Shown: piece after piece, positions 26,560 to 33,398 of the stretch
Layout of the letters: every line of letters begins with the position of its first letter
Numbering within the stretch: the stretch's first letter is position 1
Source: Candidatus Omnitrophota bacterium
Lineage (GTDB): Bacteria > Omnitrophota > Gorgyraeia > Tantalellales > Tantalellaceae
Assembly (NCBI GenBank): GCA_024277375.1
Contig: JAJRVD010000017.1
Span: 1-36,486 of the forward strand
DNA length: 36,486 bases
Direction: 5' to 3'
Made by a program: the position numbers and the translations under genes
Notes under the pieces: model-generated
The model's input: only the letters and a program-made list of their open reading frames with translations
What the model was told of the DNA's origin: nothing
The model's database searches: none

Positions 26560-26661
26560 TGCAGGGGCTTGATTTATCAAGCCCGTTATATCGGGTTCGA
26601 TAAATCGAACCCCTACAATATGTTGTATGCGGCTATCCGCAAAACAAATTACAACACAGCC
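26546..26661 (-). repeat. REPIN-like palindromic element, copy F (short form, - orientation)
   Basis: The ends GGACTGTGTCATAATG and ACAACACAGCC flank the reversed core (GCAGGGGCTTGATTTATCAAG, then GGGTTCGATAAATCGAACCC and CCTAC). The apbE stop codon TAA (26557-26559) lies inside its left end. The ORF-track mnmA start at 26569 is inside it too. Confidence 0.9.
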
Positions 26662-26672
26662 AGATTGAGGGC

Positions 26673-26695
26673 AGAGTGCCTCAGGGAAGCACTCT
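26673..26695 (+). promoter_or_regulatory. stem-loop in the mnmA leader
   Basis: AGAGTGC (26673-26679) and GCACTCT (26689-26695) form a perfect 7-bp stem with a 9-base loop, followed by TTTAAAAGGAG. It stands a few bases before the mnmA ribosome site and could act as a weak attenuator or simply be chance. Confidence 0.35.
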
Positions 26696-26709
26696 TTAAA
26701 AGGAGAATA

Positions 26710-27786
26710 ATGAGAGTAATCGCGGCAATGTCAGGTGGAGTAGATTCAAGTGTGGCTGCGCTTGAAATGAAGAAAAAAGGTTTTGATGTTATCGGCATCA
26801 CAATTAAGACCTGGCCTAAAGATGAGTGCGGCGCGATGGGGGAGAAATTATGCTGCTCGCTTGAAGCCATACAGATGGCTCGCAGTGTGGCCGAGGAAAT
26901 GGACATCCCCTATTACGTTGTAGATCTCTCTGGAGAATTTACGGAAATTGTAAAAAATTATTTTGCCACCGAATACCTCAGAGGAAGAACGCCTAACCCA
27001 TGTGTTTTCTGTAACAGTAAAATAAAATTCGGATACCTGTTTAAAAAGGCACATGAACTCGGCGCTGAACGTATTGCCACCGGCCATTACGCGCGTGTGG
27101 TGGAGGAGGGCGGTAAGTTTCTTCTTAAAGAAGCGAAAGACAAGTCACGCGACCAATCCTATTTTCTTTACGATATTGATAGGGACAAGCTCCCCTTTAT
27201 AGATTTCCCTCTGGGTGAATTCACGAAAGATGAGGTAAGAAAAGACGCGCGTAATGAAAAATTCATGACGGCAGACCGCAGAGCCAGCCAGGATATTTGT
27301 TTTGCAACTGCGGATGGGGATTACAGAGAATACCTTGAAAAATTTACTGATGTTGTTTTTTCTCCGGGTGATATTTTGGATATCCACGGAAAGGTCGTTG
27401 GGCAACATAAAGGGATTCCCGCGTATACTATCGGACAGAGACACGGTTTGGGGGTCAGTTATCCGGAACCCGTGTATGTTCTTAAGATCGATGCCGAGAA
27501 AAACACTATAAAGGTAGGGCCGAGAGAATATGCTATGAATAGTAAAGTTCGCGTCGCGGGATTTAACTGGCTCTCGATAGAAAAACTTACCGAACCTATG
27601 GAGCTTGACGCGCAATTGCGGTATAACGGCCAGAAATCTCCGTCAGTGATCACTCCTATGGGAGAGGATGAGGCGATGGTGGAGCTAAAAGAACCAAGGT
27701 TCGCCGCGACCCCGGGTCAAGCCGCCGTGTTTTATGACGGCGATACCGTTGTCGGCGGCGGCTGGATAGAAGAAGTGATAAAATAG
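26710..27786 (+). CDS. mnmA: tRNA-specific 2-thiouridylase MnmA
   Basis: MnmA thiolates U34 of Lys, Glu and Gln tRNAs using ATP and a relayed sulfur. I start at ATG 26710, 6 bases after AAAGGAG; the 47 extra residues in the track come from repeat F. The 358 residues show the PP-loop MSGGVDSSVAAL (7-18), the catalytic Cys in NPCVFCNSKIKFG, ATGHYAR, RDQSYFLY, the second catalytic Cys in SQDICFA, and the C-terminal barrel with YTIGQRHGLGV. The Asp/Cys pattern is complete, so it should be active. Confidence 0.96.
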   Translation: MRVIAAMSGGVDSSVAALEMKKKGFDVIGITIKTWPKDECGAMGEKLCCSLEAIQMARSVAEEMDIPYYVVDLSGEFTEIVKNYFATEYLRGRTPNPCVFCNSKIKFGYLFKKAHELGAERIATGHYARVVEEGGKFLLKEAKDKSRDQSYFLYDIDRDKLPFIDFPLGEFTKDEVRKDARNEKFMTADRRASQDICFATADGDYREYLEKFTDVVFSPGDILDIHGKVVGQHKGIPAYTIGQRHGLGVSYPEPVYVLKIDAEKNTIKVGPREYAMNSKVRVAGFNWLSIEKLTEPMELDAQLRYNGQKSPSVITPMGEDEAMVELKEPRFAATPGQAAVFYDGDTVVGGGWIEEVIK

Positions 27787-27805
27787 TGGGTCGTCCCGTT
27801 CGTGT

Positions 27806-27834
27806 TTGACAAACGGCATACTTTCCCATATAAT
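27806..27834 (+). promoter_or_regulatory. consensus sigma70 promoter for tRNA-Met
   Basis: A perfect TTGACA (27806-27811), a 17-base spacer and a perfect TATAAT (27829-27834) lie 22 bases before the mature tRNA 5' end. This is the best promoter in the window and supports a sigma70-like consensus for this genome. Confidence 0.9.
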
Positions 27835-27856
27835 CATGATTCGGTATCAAATTAGT

Positions 27857-27933
27857 GGCGGGGTAGCTCAGCTGGTTAGAGCGCACGGCTCATACCCGTG
27901 TTGTCGACGGTTCGAGTCCGTCCCCCGCTACCA
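27857..27933 (+). tRNA. tRNA-Met (CAT anticodon)
   Basis: The 77-base gene folds fully. The acceptor GGCGGGG/CCCCGCT has a G1-U72 wobble, followed by A73 and an encoded CCA. The D-arm has GCTCAGCTGGTTAGAGC, the anticodon stem is CACGG/CCGTG around loop CTCATAC (CAT), and the T-arm is GACGGTTCGAGTCCGTC. The pattern resembles elongator tRNA-Met: it lacks the unpaired 1-72 bases and the three G-C pairs of an initiator. CAT can also mark tRNA-Ile2, a TilS substrate, but the body fits Met better. Confidence 0.95.
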
Positions 27934-27947
27934 CACATAAAGGGTCT

Positions 27948-27998
27948 AGTTGTTTATGTTTCCTATCAGGCATAGCCTGTACGGAAACATAAACAACT
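27948..27998. repeat. long hairpin, family P copy 2
   Basis: AGTTGTTTATGTTTCC (27948-27963) pairs perfectly with GGAAACATAAACAACT (27983-27998). The centre holds a second stem (CAGGC-ATA-GCCTG). It starts 14 bases after the tRNA CCA end. Centre and proximal arm match the hairpin at 25252; distal arm bases do not. Confidence 0.82.
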
Positions 27999-28011
27999 TC
28001 CCCCGGATGTT

Positions 28012-28046
28012 AAAAGCCAGGCTAATATTAAAAGCCGGGCTTTTTA
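28012..28046 (+). terminator. likely terminator for the tRNA transcript
   Basis: AAAAGCCAGGCT (28012-28023) pairs with AGCCGGGCTTTT (28033-28044) with one mismatch, then one more T. A smaller stem (AAAAGC/GCTTTT) is an alternative fold. The T-tail is short but the position after the tRNA fits. Confidence 0.5.
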
Positions 28047-28073
28047 AATAATTTGGTTTTCATGGGTAAGTGG

Positions 28074-28101
28074 GTAGGGGCGCGGCATGCCGTGCCCCTG
28101 C
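28074..28101. repeat. 28-bp GTAG-led palindrome (REP-like), copy 3
   Basis: GTAGGGGCGCGGCA is followed by TGCCGTGCCCCTGC; the arms differ from perfect complements at two positions, both G-T wobbles. Length and ends match the other 28-bp copies. Confidence 0.78.
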
Positions 28102-28200
28102 CAGCACCTCTTTGCACGTACCCCATATCATACTCATATTTACCTTTCTTTTTCACAGGTAAAGATATAATATATACCACCGTAAGCAACAAAAGGATAT

Positions 28201-28365
28201 TGCAAAATGGAACTTTCGTCATTCGGGCTGTGTCGTAATTCGTTTTGCGGATTGCCGCATACAATATATTATATCGGGTTCGATTCATCGAACCCGATAT
28301 AACGGGCTTGATGAATCAAGCCCCTACATTATGACACAGTCTGATTAAAAAAACAGCGTTTTGCA
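28201..28365 (+). repeat. REPIN-like palindromic element, copy G (long form, + orientation)
   Basis: The outer ends are TGCAAAA (28201-28207) and TTTTGCA (28359-28365); the inner ends are GGCTGTGTCGTAATTCG and ATTATGACACAG. In the core the left half begins TATATCGGGTTCGATTCATC where other copies have GTAGGGG, so the GTAG is lost here. It ends 36 bases before the hflK ATG. The rest of 27787-28401 is the tRNA, hairpins and the 28-bp palindrome; no further gene is seen there. Confidence 0.9.
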
Positions 28366-28401
28366 TGAGTCTATAAACAACAATAAATAGGAGGTAAGGA
28401 T

Positions 28402-29406
28402 ATGGAAGATTTTCGTTCTCCGGATGATCTTTTTAAAAGTGAAGCTGAGAAGATCAAAAAGGTCGGAAAAGAGTATGGTAAGTTCGCGCCATTGGCCATA
28501 CTAGTATTGGTGGGTGTAATGCTTTTTCAGGGAGCTGTCTATTCGATAGGTCCGGATGAAGTAGGTGTTGTGCAACGGTTCGGCAAGTTTGTCCGAAGCA
28601 CCGAACCTGGATTGCATGTTAAGTTGCCTTTCGGTATAGATAAGGTAACGCCGGTGAAGGTGAAGAAGATATTTAAGGAAGAGTTCGGATTCAGAACCGC
28701 TACTGCCGGAGTACGCAGTGTGTACGCTACACGCAATTTTAATGATGAGTCGCTCATGCTGACCGGTGATATGAATATTCTGGATGTCAGGTGGATAGTT
28801 CAATTCAGAGTAAACGACCCGGTTAAATTATTGTTCGAAACCAAGAATCCTGTTGGTAATGTGAGAGATCTCTCCGAGGTTATAATGCGTCGATTGTGCG
28901 GCGATTATACGGTGGACGAGACCCTTACGACTAAGAGGGAAGAGATCGCGGCCAAAGCGCAATTAGAGCTCCAGAAGCTTCTTGATAAGTATGAGACGGG
29001 CATAAGCGTTGTTACCGTAAAACTGTTGGATGTAAACCCGCCCGAAAAAGTAAAACCGGCATTTAACGAAGTAAACGAGGCGAAGCAGGAACGGGAGAGA
29101 ATGATCAACGAGGCTTGGGAAGCTTTCAATAAGGCCGTACCGCGCGCTAAAGGTGAAGCTTTAAGGACTGTCAGTATAGCCGAGGGATACAGACTTGAAA
29201 AGGTGAATAGCTCTAAGGGGGAGGCGGAGAGATTTCTTGCCACTTGGGAAGAGTACAAAAAAGCGCCTGAGATCACAAAGAAAAGGCTTTATCTTGAGAC
29301 AATGTCAAGAGTTTTACCGAAGGCGAAAAATAAATTTATTGTAGACCCGCAGCAATCGTCAATTCTTCAGATGTTAAAGCTTGACGGGGAAGGAGGCGCG
29401 CAATGA
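28402..29406 (+). CDS. hflK: FtsH protease modulator HflK-type SPFH protein
   Basis: HflK and HflC form a large membrane cage around FtsH. The 334 residues have one N-terminal membrane segment (about 29-48, APLAILVLVGVMLFQGAVYS), then the SPFH/band-7 domain: IGPDEVGVVQRFGKFVRSTEPGLHVKLPFGIDKV, MLTGDMNILDVRWIVQFRVNDP and ISVVTVKLLDVNPPEKV, followed by a helical region. The N-terminus is shorter than E. coli HflK and lacks its Gly-rich stretch. It overlaps hflC by ATGA. AGGAGG precedes the ATG, and repeat G lies just upstream. Confidence 0.94.
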   Translation: MEDFRSPDDLFKSEAEKIKKVGKEYGKFAPLAILVLVGVMLFQGAVYSIGPDEVGVVQRFGKFVRSTEPGLHVKLPFGIDKVTPVKVKKIFKEEFGFRTATAGVRSVYATRNFNDESLMLTGDMNILDVRWIVQFRVNDPVKLLFETKNPVGNVRDLSEVIMRRLCGDYTVDETLTTKREEIAAKAQLELQKLLDKYETGISVVTVKLLDVNPPEKVKPAFNEVNEAKQERERMINEAWEAFNKAVPRAKGEALRTVSIAEGYRLEKVNSSKGEAERFLATWEEYKKAPEITKKRLYLETMSRVLPKAKNKFIVDPQQSSILQMLKLDGEGGAQ

Positions 29407-30344
29407 AAAAGTTTTTAAATTTATTCATAGTGCTGGTTATCATAGTTGTCGCAGGCTTTGTGTCGGGGGCGGTATATGTGGTTTCAGAGGTCAATCAGGC
29501 GGTTCTGACCCAATTTGGTAAGCCCGTGGGGGTTCCTGTTACGACAGCGGGCCTGCATTTTAAACTGCCGTTCATCCAGATAGCTCATTATTTTGAAAAA
29601 CGACTTATCGAGTGGGACGGAGACCCTAATCAGATCCCGACAAGGGATAAAAGATATATCTGGGTAGATACGACCGCACGTTGGAAAATATCGGACGCTC
29701 TGAAGTTTTTGCAGTCGGTAGGAAGCGAAAGAGGCGCTCACGCGCGGCTTGACGATATCATAAATTCCGCGACAAGAGATACGATAACCAGTCACTTGCT
29801 TATAGAGGCGATCAGAGATACTAATCGCATTCTGGACTCCGAATCTATCGCTGATATCTTAGTTGTGTCTGCGGAAAAGCTGGAACGTATAAAAGTCGGC
29901 CGGGCCGGGTTGGAGTCGCAGATACTGGAAAGCGCGAGAAAACTCGCGCCACAATACGGGATAGATCTCTTAGACGTGCGAATTAAGCGGATAAACTATG
30001 TGGAAGATGTAAGAAGAAAAGTTTATGACAGAATGATCGCCGAGAGAAAACGCGCGGCTGAACAGTATCGTTCTGAAGGTAAGGGTAAAAGTGCTGAGAT
30101 CAAGGGTCAGATGGAGAAAGAACTAAAACTCATTACTTCTGGGGCTTATCGGAAGGCGCAGGGAATTCGCGGAAAAGCGGACGCTGAAGCTATCGCGATA
30201 TATGCCGAAGCCTATAATAGGGACCCGGACTTTTATTCTTTCATGAAGACATTGGAAACTTATCAGAGGACCGTAGATGGCAATACTACGATCATTCTTA
30301 CAACAGATGGGGATTATTTCAAGTACTTGAAGGAGCTTAACTAG
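29403..30344 (+). CDS. hflC: FtsH protease modulator HflC-type SPFH protein
   Basis: The 313 residues begin with a membrane anchor (about 4-26, FLNLFIVLVIIVVAGFVSGAVY) and the SPFH domain (VNQAVLTQFGKP, TAGLHFKLPFIQ, VDTTARWKISDALKFLQSV). Then come YGIDLLDVRIKRINYVEDVRRKVYDRMIAERKR and the RAAEQYRSEGKGKSAEI coiled coil typical of HflC. It shares the ATGA junction with hflK, and the HD-GYP gene begins 4 bases after its stop, giving a three-gene unit. Confidence 0.95.
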   Translation: MKKFLNLFIVLVIIVVAGFVSGAVYVVSEVNQAVLTQFGKPVGVPVTTAGLHFKLPFIQIAHYFEKRLIEWDGDPNQIPTRDKRYIWVDTTARWKISDALKFLQSVGSERGAHARLDDIINSATRDTITSHLLIEAIRDTNRILDSESIADILVVSAEKLERIKVGRAGLESQILESARKLAPQYGIDLLDVRIKRINYVEDVRRKVYDRMIAERKRAAEQYRSEGKGKSAEIKGQMEKELKLITSGAYRKAQGIRGKADAEAIAIYAEAYNRDPDFYSFMKTLETYQRTVDGNTTIILTTDGDYFKYLKELN

Positions 30345-30348
30345 GGAT

Positions 30349-31080
30349 ATGAGTAGGCACAAGAAGGCCGACAAAAGTTGTAGTGCTAAACTTCAAAGCG
30401 TCTATGAGGATCTTAAAAACGCGTACAGGGAGCTAAAAGATTCGCATATTGAGATGGTATTCCGCATGGCGGTAATGGCCGAATATAGGGATCCGTCTAC
30501 GGGGGCGCATCTTGTTCGACTGGCTGATTACAGTTCAATAATCGCCGAAGGTCTGGGTTTGCCTAAAAAGGAAGTGGAGATCGTAAGGTATGCCGCTCCT
30601 ATGCATGACATCGGCAAAATAATGCTTCCCGATTCTGTTCTCAAGAAAAAGGGAGCGTTTAATCCCGAGGAAGAAGCGATAATGCGGAAGCATCCGGAGA
30701 TAGGCGCGGATATCTTTAAAAACGCCAAATCAGCGTTAATGAAGGCCTGTGGTGTTGTCGCCCTTACGCATCATGAACGTTTTGACGGGACGGGTTATCC
30801 TAATGGGCTTAAAGGCGAGGATATCCCGCTGTATGGCCGGATCGTCGCGGTAGCGGATGTGTTTGATGCTCTGGTTTCACGACGGTCGTATAAAGACATA
30901 TTTGATCTGGATAGATCAATATCGATTTTGATGGAGGGCGCGGGTAAGCATTTTGACCCCGCTGTTGTTATGTCCTTTATCCGGAAAAAAGAAAAGATAT
31001 TGGAAATATTGCAAGCGAATAAAGATATTGAAAATTTCCTGGAGGATATGGGGATAACCGACGAAACGTTCTTGACGTAG
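30349..31080 (+). CDS. HD-GYP domain phosphodiesterase
   Basis: The 243-residue protein has a short N-terminal helix (about 12-36) and a complete HD-GYP domain. Metal and active-site marks are H53 in GAHLVRLADYS, MHDIGK with His86-Asp87, KHPEIGADI, HHERFDGTGYPNGLKGE (His141-142, GYP 149-151) and AVADVFDALVSRRSYK. HD-GYP enzymes typically hydrolyse cyclic di-GMP. There is no receiver or sensor domain and no membrane segment, so input must come from partners. Its 4-base spacing after hflC suggests cotranscription with the HflKC cage. Confidence 0.92.
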   Translation: MSRHKKADKSCSAKLQSVYEDLKNAYRELKDSHIEMVFRMAVMAEYRDPSTGAHLVRLADYSSIIAEGLGLPKKEVEIVRYAAPMHDIGKIMLPDSVLKKKGAFNPEEEAIMRKHPEIGADIFKNAKSALMKACGVVALTHHERFDGTGYPNGLKGEDIPLYGRIVAVADVFDALVSRRSYKDIFDLDRSISILMEGAGKHFDPAVVMSFIRKKEKILEILQANKDIENFLEDMGITDETFLT

Positions 31081-31166
31081 GTTCCAGGTGTTAGGTGATA
31101 GTTTACAGGCGTTAAGTTTTAGGTGGTATGTTATAGGTGGTATGTCATAGGAGAGGAGCGCTCTCT
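31081..31166. repeat. GT-rich degenerate direct repeats after the HD-GYP gene
   Basis: Units such as AGGTGTTAGGTGATAG and TAGGTGGTATG recur imperfectly through this stretch (AGGTGGTATGTTATAGGTGG is the clearest pair). It looks like low-complexity dispersed repeat DNA. The track ORF starting at 31123 reads through it. Confidence 0.5.
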
Positions 31167-31168
31167 TG

Positions 31169-31265
31169 CTGTCATCCTGAGCGAGGCCCGAAGGGCCGAG
31201 TCGAAGGATCTTTTAATAGGTGTTTTAGATTTCTCGATTTGCCTTCGGCTCACTCGAAATGACAG
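31169..31265. repeat. GTCATCCTGAGCGAG-type dispersed repeat, full copy
   Basis: It runs from CTGTCATCCTGAGCGAGG to CACTCGAAATGACAG, with CTGTCAT/ATGACAG inverted ends and an internal GGCCCGAAGGGCC hairpin. This repeat type is widespread in uncultured and deltaproteobacterial genomes; its translation VILSEARRAESKDL is a known false-ORF signature. A second, partial copy is at 36380. Confidence 0.75.
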
Positions 31266-31326
31266 AGTTGCCTATTGCGACACAGTCAGAATGACAGGGG
31301 TGGGGCAAAACAAAGGAGGGCTGAAA

Positions 31327-31509
31327 ATGGCAAAGAAGGTAAAAAAGCTTAAAAAAGTTCCTGCGTCACAAGTAAAGGTTTTTAAGATCACAAACCGCAA
31401 AGGTTACGCGGCTATTTGCAAAGACAATCTTACCGAAGCCGCGACACGTGCTCAAGTGCTGGACAGGATGGATAAAGCTCTCAAACGTACGGGTTATACC
31501 TTAGTCTGA
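31327..31509 (+). CDS. small basic protein of unknown function
   Basis: I start at ATG 31327 with AAAGGAGGG upstream; the 68 extra residues in the track (from 31123) are repeat sequence. The 60-residue product opens with a very basic stretch (MAKKVKKLKKVPASQVKVFK), then reads like a small alpha/beta domain ending RMDKALKRTGYTLV. I do not recognise a family. The strong ribosome site and the 12-base gap to the protease gene support a real gene. A nucleic-acid-binding role is only a guess from the charge. Confidence 0.7.
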   Translation: MAKKVKKLKKVPASQVKVFKITNRKGYAAICKDNLTEAATRAQVLDRMDKALKRTGYTLV

Positions 31510-31521
31510 AAAAAATTTACT

Positions 31522-32162
31522 ATGATTATTTCTATCGCGGCATTTTTTGTCGTAATTGTTGTTCATGAGGTCGCGCACGGATATGTCGCGTATTGTCTGG
31601 GAGACCCCACAGCTAAGGACGCGGGGAGGCTTACGCTCAACCCTGTGGCACATATTGATCCTGTGGGAACGCTGCTCTTGCCGGCACTGCTCATTATGTC
31701 GCATTCTCCCGTAGTTTTCGGTTGGGCAAAGCCGGTCCCTGTAAATCCACATAATTTTCGCGACCCCAGAAGGGGGATGCTGCTTACCAGCTTAGCCGGT
31801 CCGGCAGCTAATTTTATTCTGGCGGTTATTTTCTCTATTATTTTTAAACTGGGGCTATTTCCGCAGTACTCGGTCCTTTGGGCCTTTTTGCTCATGGGGA
31901 TATTGATCAGTCTCGTTCTGGGGATATTCAATCTGATACCCATCCCTCCGCTTGATGGGTCTCAGATCCTCTTCGCGCTCCTGCCCCAAAAAAAATTAAA
32001 GATTTTTTGTGGCTTCAAAAATATGGATTTATTATTCTTGTCGGGCTTTTGTATCTGGGTCTTCTTGATAGAATAATTCTCCCCGCGGTGAGGATGTTGA
32101 CAAAGCTACTTGTGGGCTTACGCCAGGTAAGGGCACGGCACGCCGTGTCTCTGCAAATTTGA
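31522..32162 (+). CDS. site-2 protease family (M50) membrane protein, frame change at A8
   Basis: Intramembrane metalloprotease of the M50 type. Visible are the catalytic HEVAH (15-19), DPTAKDAGRLTLNPVAHIDPVGTLLLP, GWAKPVPVNP, SLAGPAANFILA and the third ligand in NLIPIPPLDGSQ. The zero frame stops at 32076 with an odd end (GFKNMDLLFLSGFC). The -1 frame from the run of eight A (31988-31995) instead reads KDFLWLQKYGFIILVGLLYLG and a normal final segment, ending at TGA 32160-32162. One extra A would join them, as would a -1 slip on A AAA AAA. The restored tail runs through the 28-bp palindrome at 32127. The catalytic part is intact in either case. Confidence 0.88.
32127..32154. repeat. 28-bp GTAG-type palindrome (REP-like), degenerate copy 4
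   Basis: GTAAGGGCACGGCACG then CCGTGTCTCTGC matches copy 2 with four changes and keeps the 28-bp length. In the restored frame it encodes the last residues of the site-2 protease (VRARHAVSL). Confidence 0.7.
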
Positions 32163-32174
32163 GAAAGGAAAATA

Positions 32175-32444
32175 ATGGATGATACTGTAATCGGGATTAT
32201 AGGCATGATCGCGGGGGTATGCACCACGTCATCGTTTATTCCGCAAATCATCAAGATCATTAGATCAAAACACGCTAGGGATATATCGCTGTGCATGTAT
32301 ATCGTCCTTACAGCCGGTATTTTTCTTTGGATCGTTTACGGTGTGTTTCTTGAGGCGCTTCCTGTGGTAGTGGCGAATGTTATCGCGTTTTCGTTGTGTT
32401 TATTTGTAATATTTATGAAGATAAAATACAGGGACAAAGATTGA
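32175..32444 (+). CDS. SemiSWEET-family small transporter
   Basis: The 89 residues hold three membrane helices: about 6-24, 36-56 and 62-82. The PQ-loop motif FIPQIIKIIRSKHARDIS follows helix 1, and the pattern matches SemiSWEET sugar transporters, which work as dimers. GAAAGGA lies ahead of the ATG, and the epimerase starts 3 bases after its stop. The substrate cannot be assigned; sugars are usual for the family. Confidence 0.87.
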   Translation: MDDTVIGIIGMIAGVCTTSSFIPQIIKIIRSKHARDISLCMYIVLTAGIFLWIVYGVFLEALPVVVANVIAFSLCLFVIFMKIKYRDKD

Positions 32445-32447
32445 GGC

Positions 32448-33398
32448 ATGAAAATACTCGTCACCGGCGCGACTGGATTTATCGGAGGGCATCTCGCCCG
32501 ACGTCTCGCGTCAAAAGGGAATGATGTGGTGTGTCTGGTCAGAAAAACCGGCAACATTTCCAGCCTGAAGGATATTGACGGCATAACGCTTGTGACCTGT
32601 GATATCCTTGATTACGCGGGGCTTTTAGAAATTTTTGATCGGGTTTCTCCTGAAGCCGTTGTGCATTCCGCCGCGCTGGTTATGTCGCGTGACAGACAAA
32701 AACTCTATGAAGCCAATGGAGAGGGAACCGCCAATATCTGCAAAGCCTGTTGGTTCTCCGGTGTCGATAGGCTTGTTTATGTAAGTTCTGTCGCGGTGGT
32801 TAGCGGGAATGATGTTTCGCCCGTGACGGATGAGTTGCCATATAAGGCAACAAATGAATACGGCGATTCAAAGATAGAGGCGGAAAGAGTAGTTTTGAGT
32901 TTTCGTAAGGAAGGTCTTAAATCAGTGATAATACGTCCTTGTGTAGTTGTAGGAGAAGGGGAGACGCACGCGTTGGGCAAGATACTAGCGCATGTCGCGA
33001 AGCGGCATATTCCGCTGCCCGATATGCCTGAGGCAGAGGCGAAACTGCAACTGGTATATGTCGGCAATGTCGCTCAAATTATCGAGCTTGCGCTTGAGAA
33101 AGAAGAAGCGACCGAAGGCACGTTCACGGTTGCCGACAAAGAGATCATCACTATGAAAAAGTTTCTTGAAATATTATATGAAGAGGTCGGCGGAGGGGAA
33201 CCTCCTGTTGTGCCAAAGTGGATAGTAAAATTGCTGATGGTTATCCCATATTTTGATAAGAAGATGGAACATTTGTTTAAAGATAGAACCTACGATATAT
33301 CGCGTGCGGAGAACCTTCTGGGATATAGTCCTGAAGTTTCAACAGAGGAGGGGCTTCGCCGTGCGGCGAGAGAGTGGTTATGTCGAAAATTGAAATAA
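32448..33398 (+). CDS. NAD-dependent epimerase/dehydratase family protein
   Basis: This is an extended short-chain dehydrogenase of 316 residues. The NAD-binding GATGFIG is at 7-13, the VVHSAALV strand follows, then VYVSSVAV, and the catalytic Tyr/Lys occur in YGDSK. The C-terminal half (IIRPCVVVGEGE, LQLVYVGNVAQIIELAL) is typical of sugar-nucleotide or sterol-type epimerases/reductases. The substrate is unknown. It starts 3 bases after the SemiSWEET gene and overlaps rnz by 19 bases. Confidence 0.88.
   Translation: MKILVTGATGFIGGHLARRLASKGNDVVCLVRKTGNISSLKDIDGITLVTCDILDYAGLLEIFDRVSPEAVVHSAALVMSRDRQKLYEANGEGTANICKACWFSGVDRLVYVSSVAVVSGNDVSPVTDELPYKATNEYGDSKIEAERVVLSFRKEGLKSVIIRPCVVVGEGETHALGKILAHVAKRHIPLPDMPEAEAKLQLVYVGNVAQIIELALEKEEATEGTFTVADKEIITMKKFLEILYEEVGGGEPPVVPKWIVKLLMVIPYFDKKMEHLFKDRTYDISRAENLLGYSPEVSTEEGLRRAAREWLCRKLK

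Noticed and set aside
26569-26709. N-terminal extension on the mnmA track ORF
   Set aside because: It translates element F; ATG 26710 has a good ribosome site and starts the PP-loop domain.
27857-27933. tRNA-Ile2 (CAT), given tilS in the window
   Set aside because: The acceptor G1-U72, anticodon stem and T-arm match elongator tRNA-Met patterns better; TilS acts on a tRNA gene elsewhere.
28028-28288. 86-residue minus-strand ORF
   Set aside because: It reads element G backwards and the 28-bp palindrome; its peptide resembles the other repeat-derived ORFs.
31123-31326. 68-residue extension of the small basic protein (VILSEARRAESKDL)
   Set aside because: This is the translation of a common GTCATCCTGAGCGAG repeat, a known false-ORF source.
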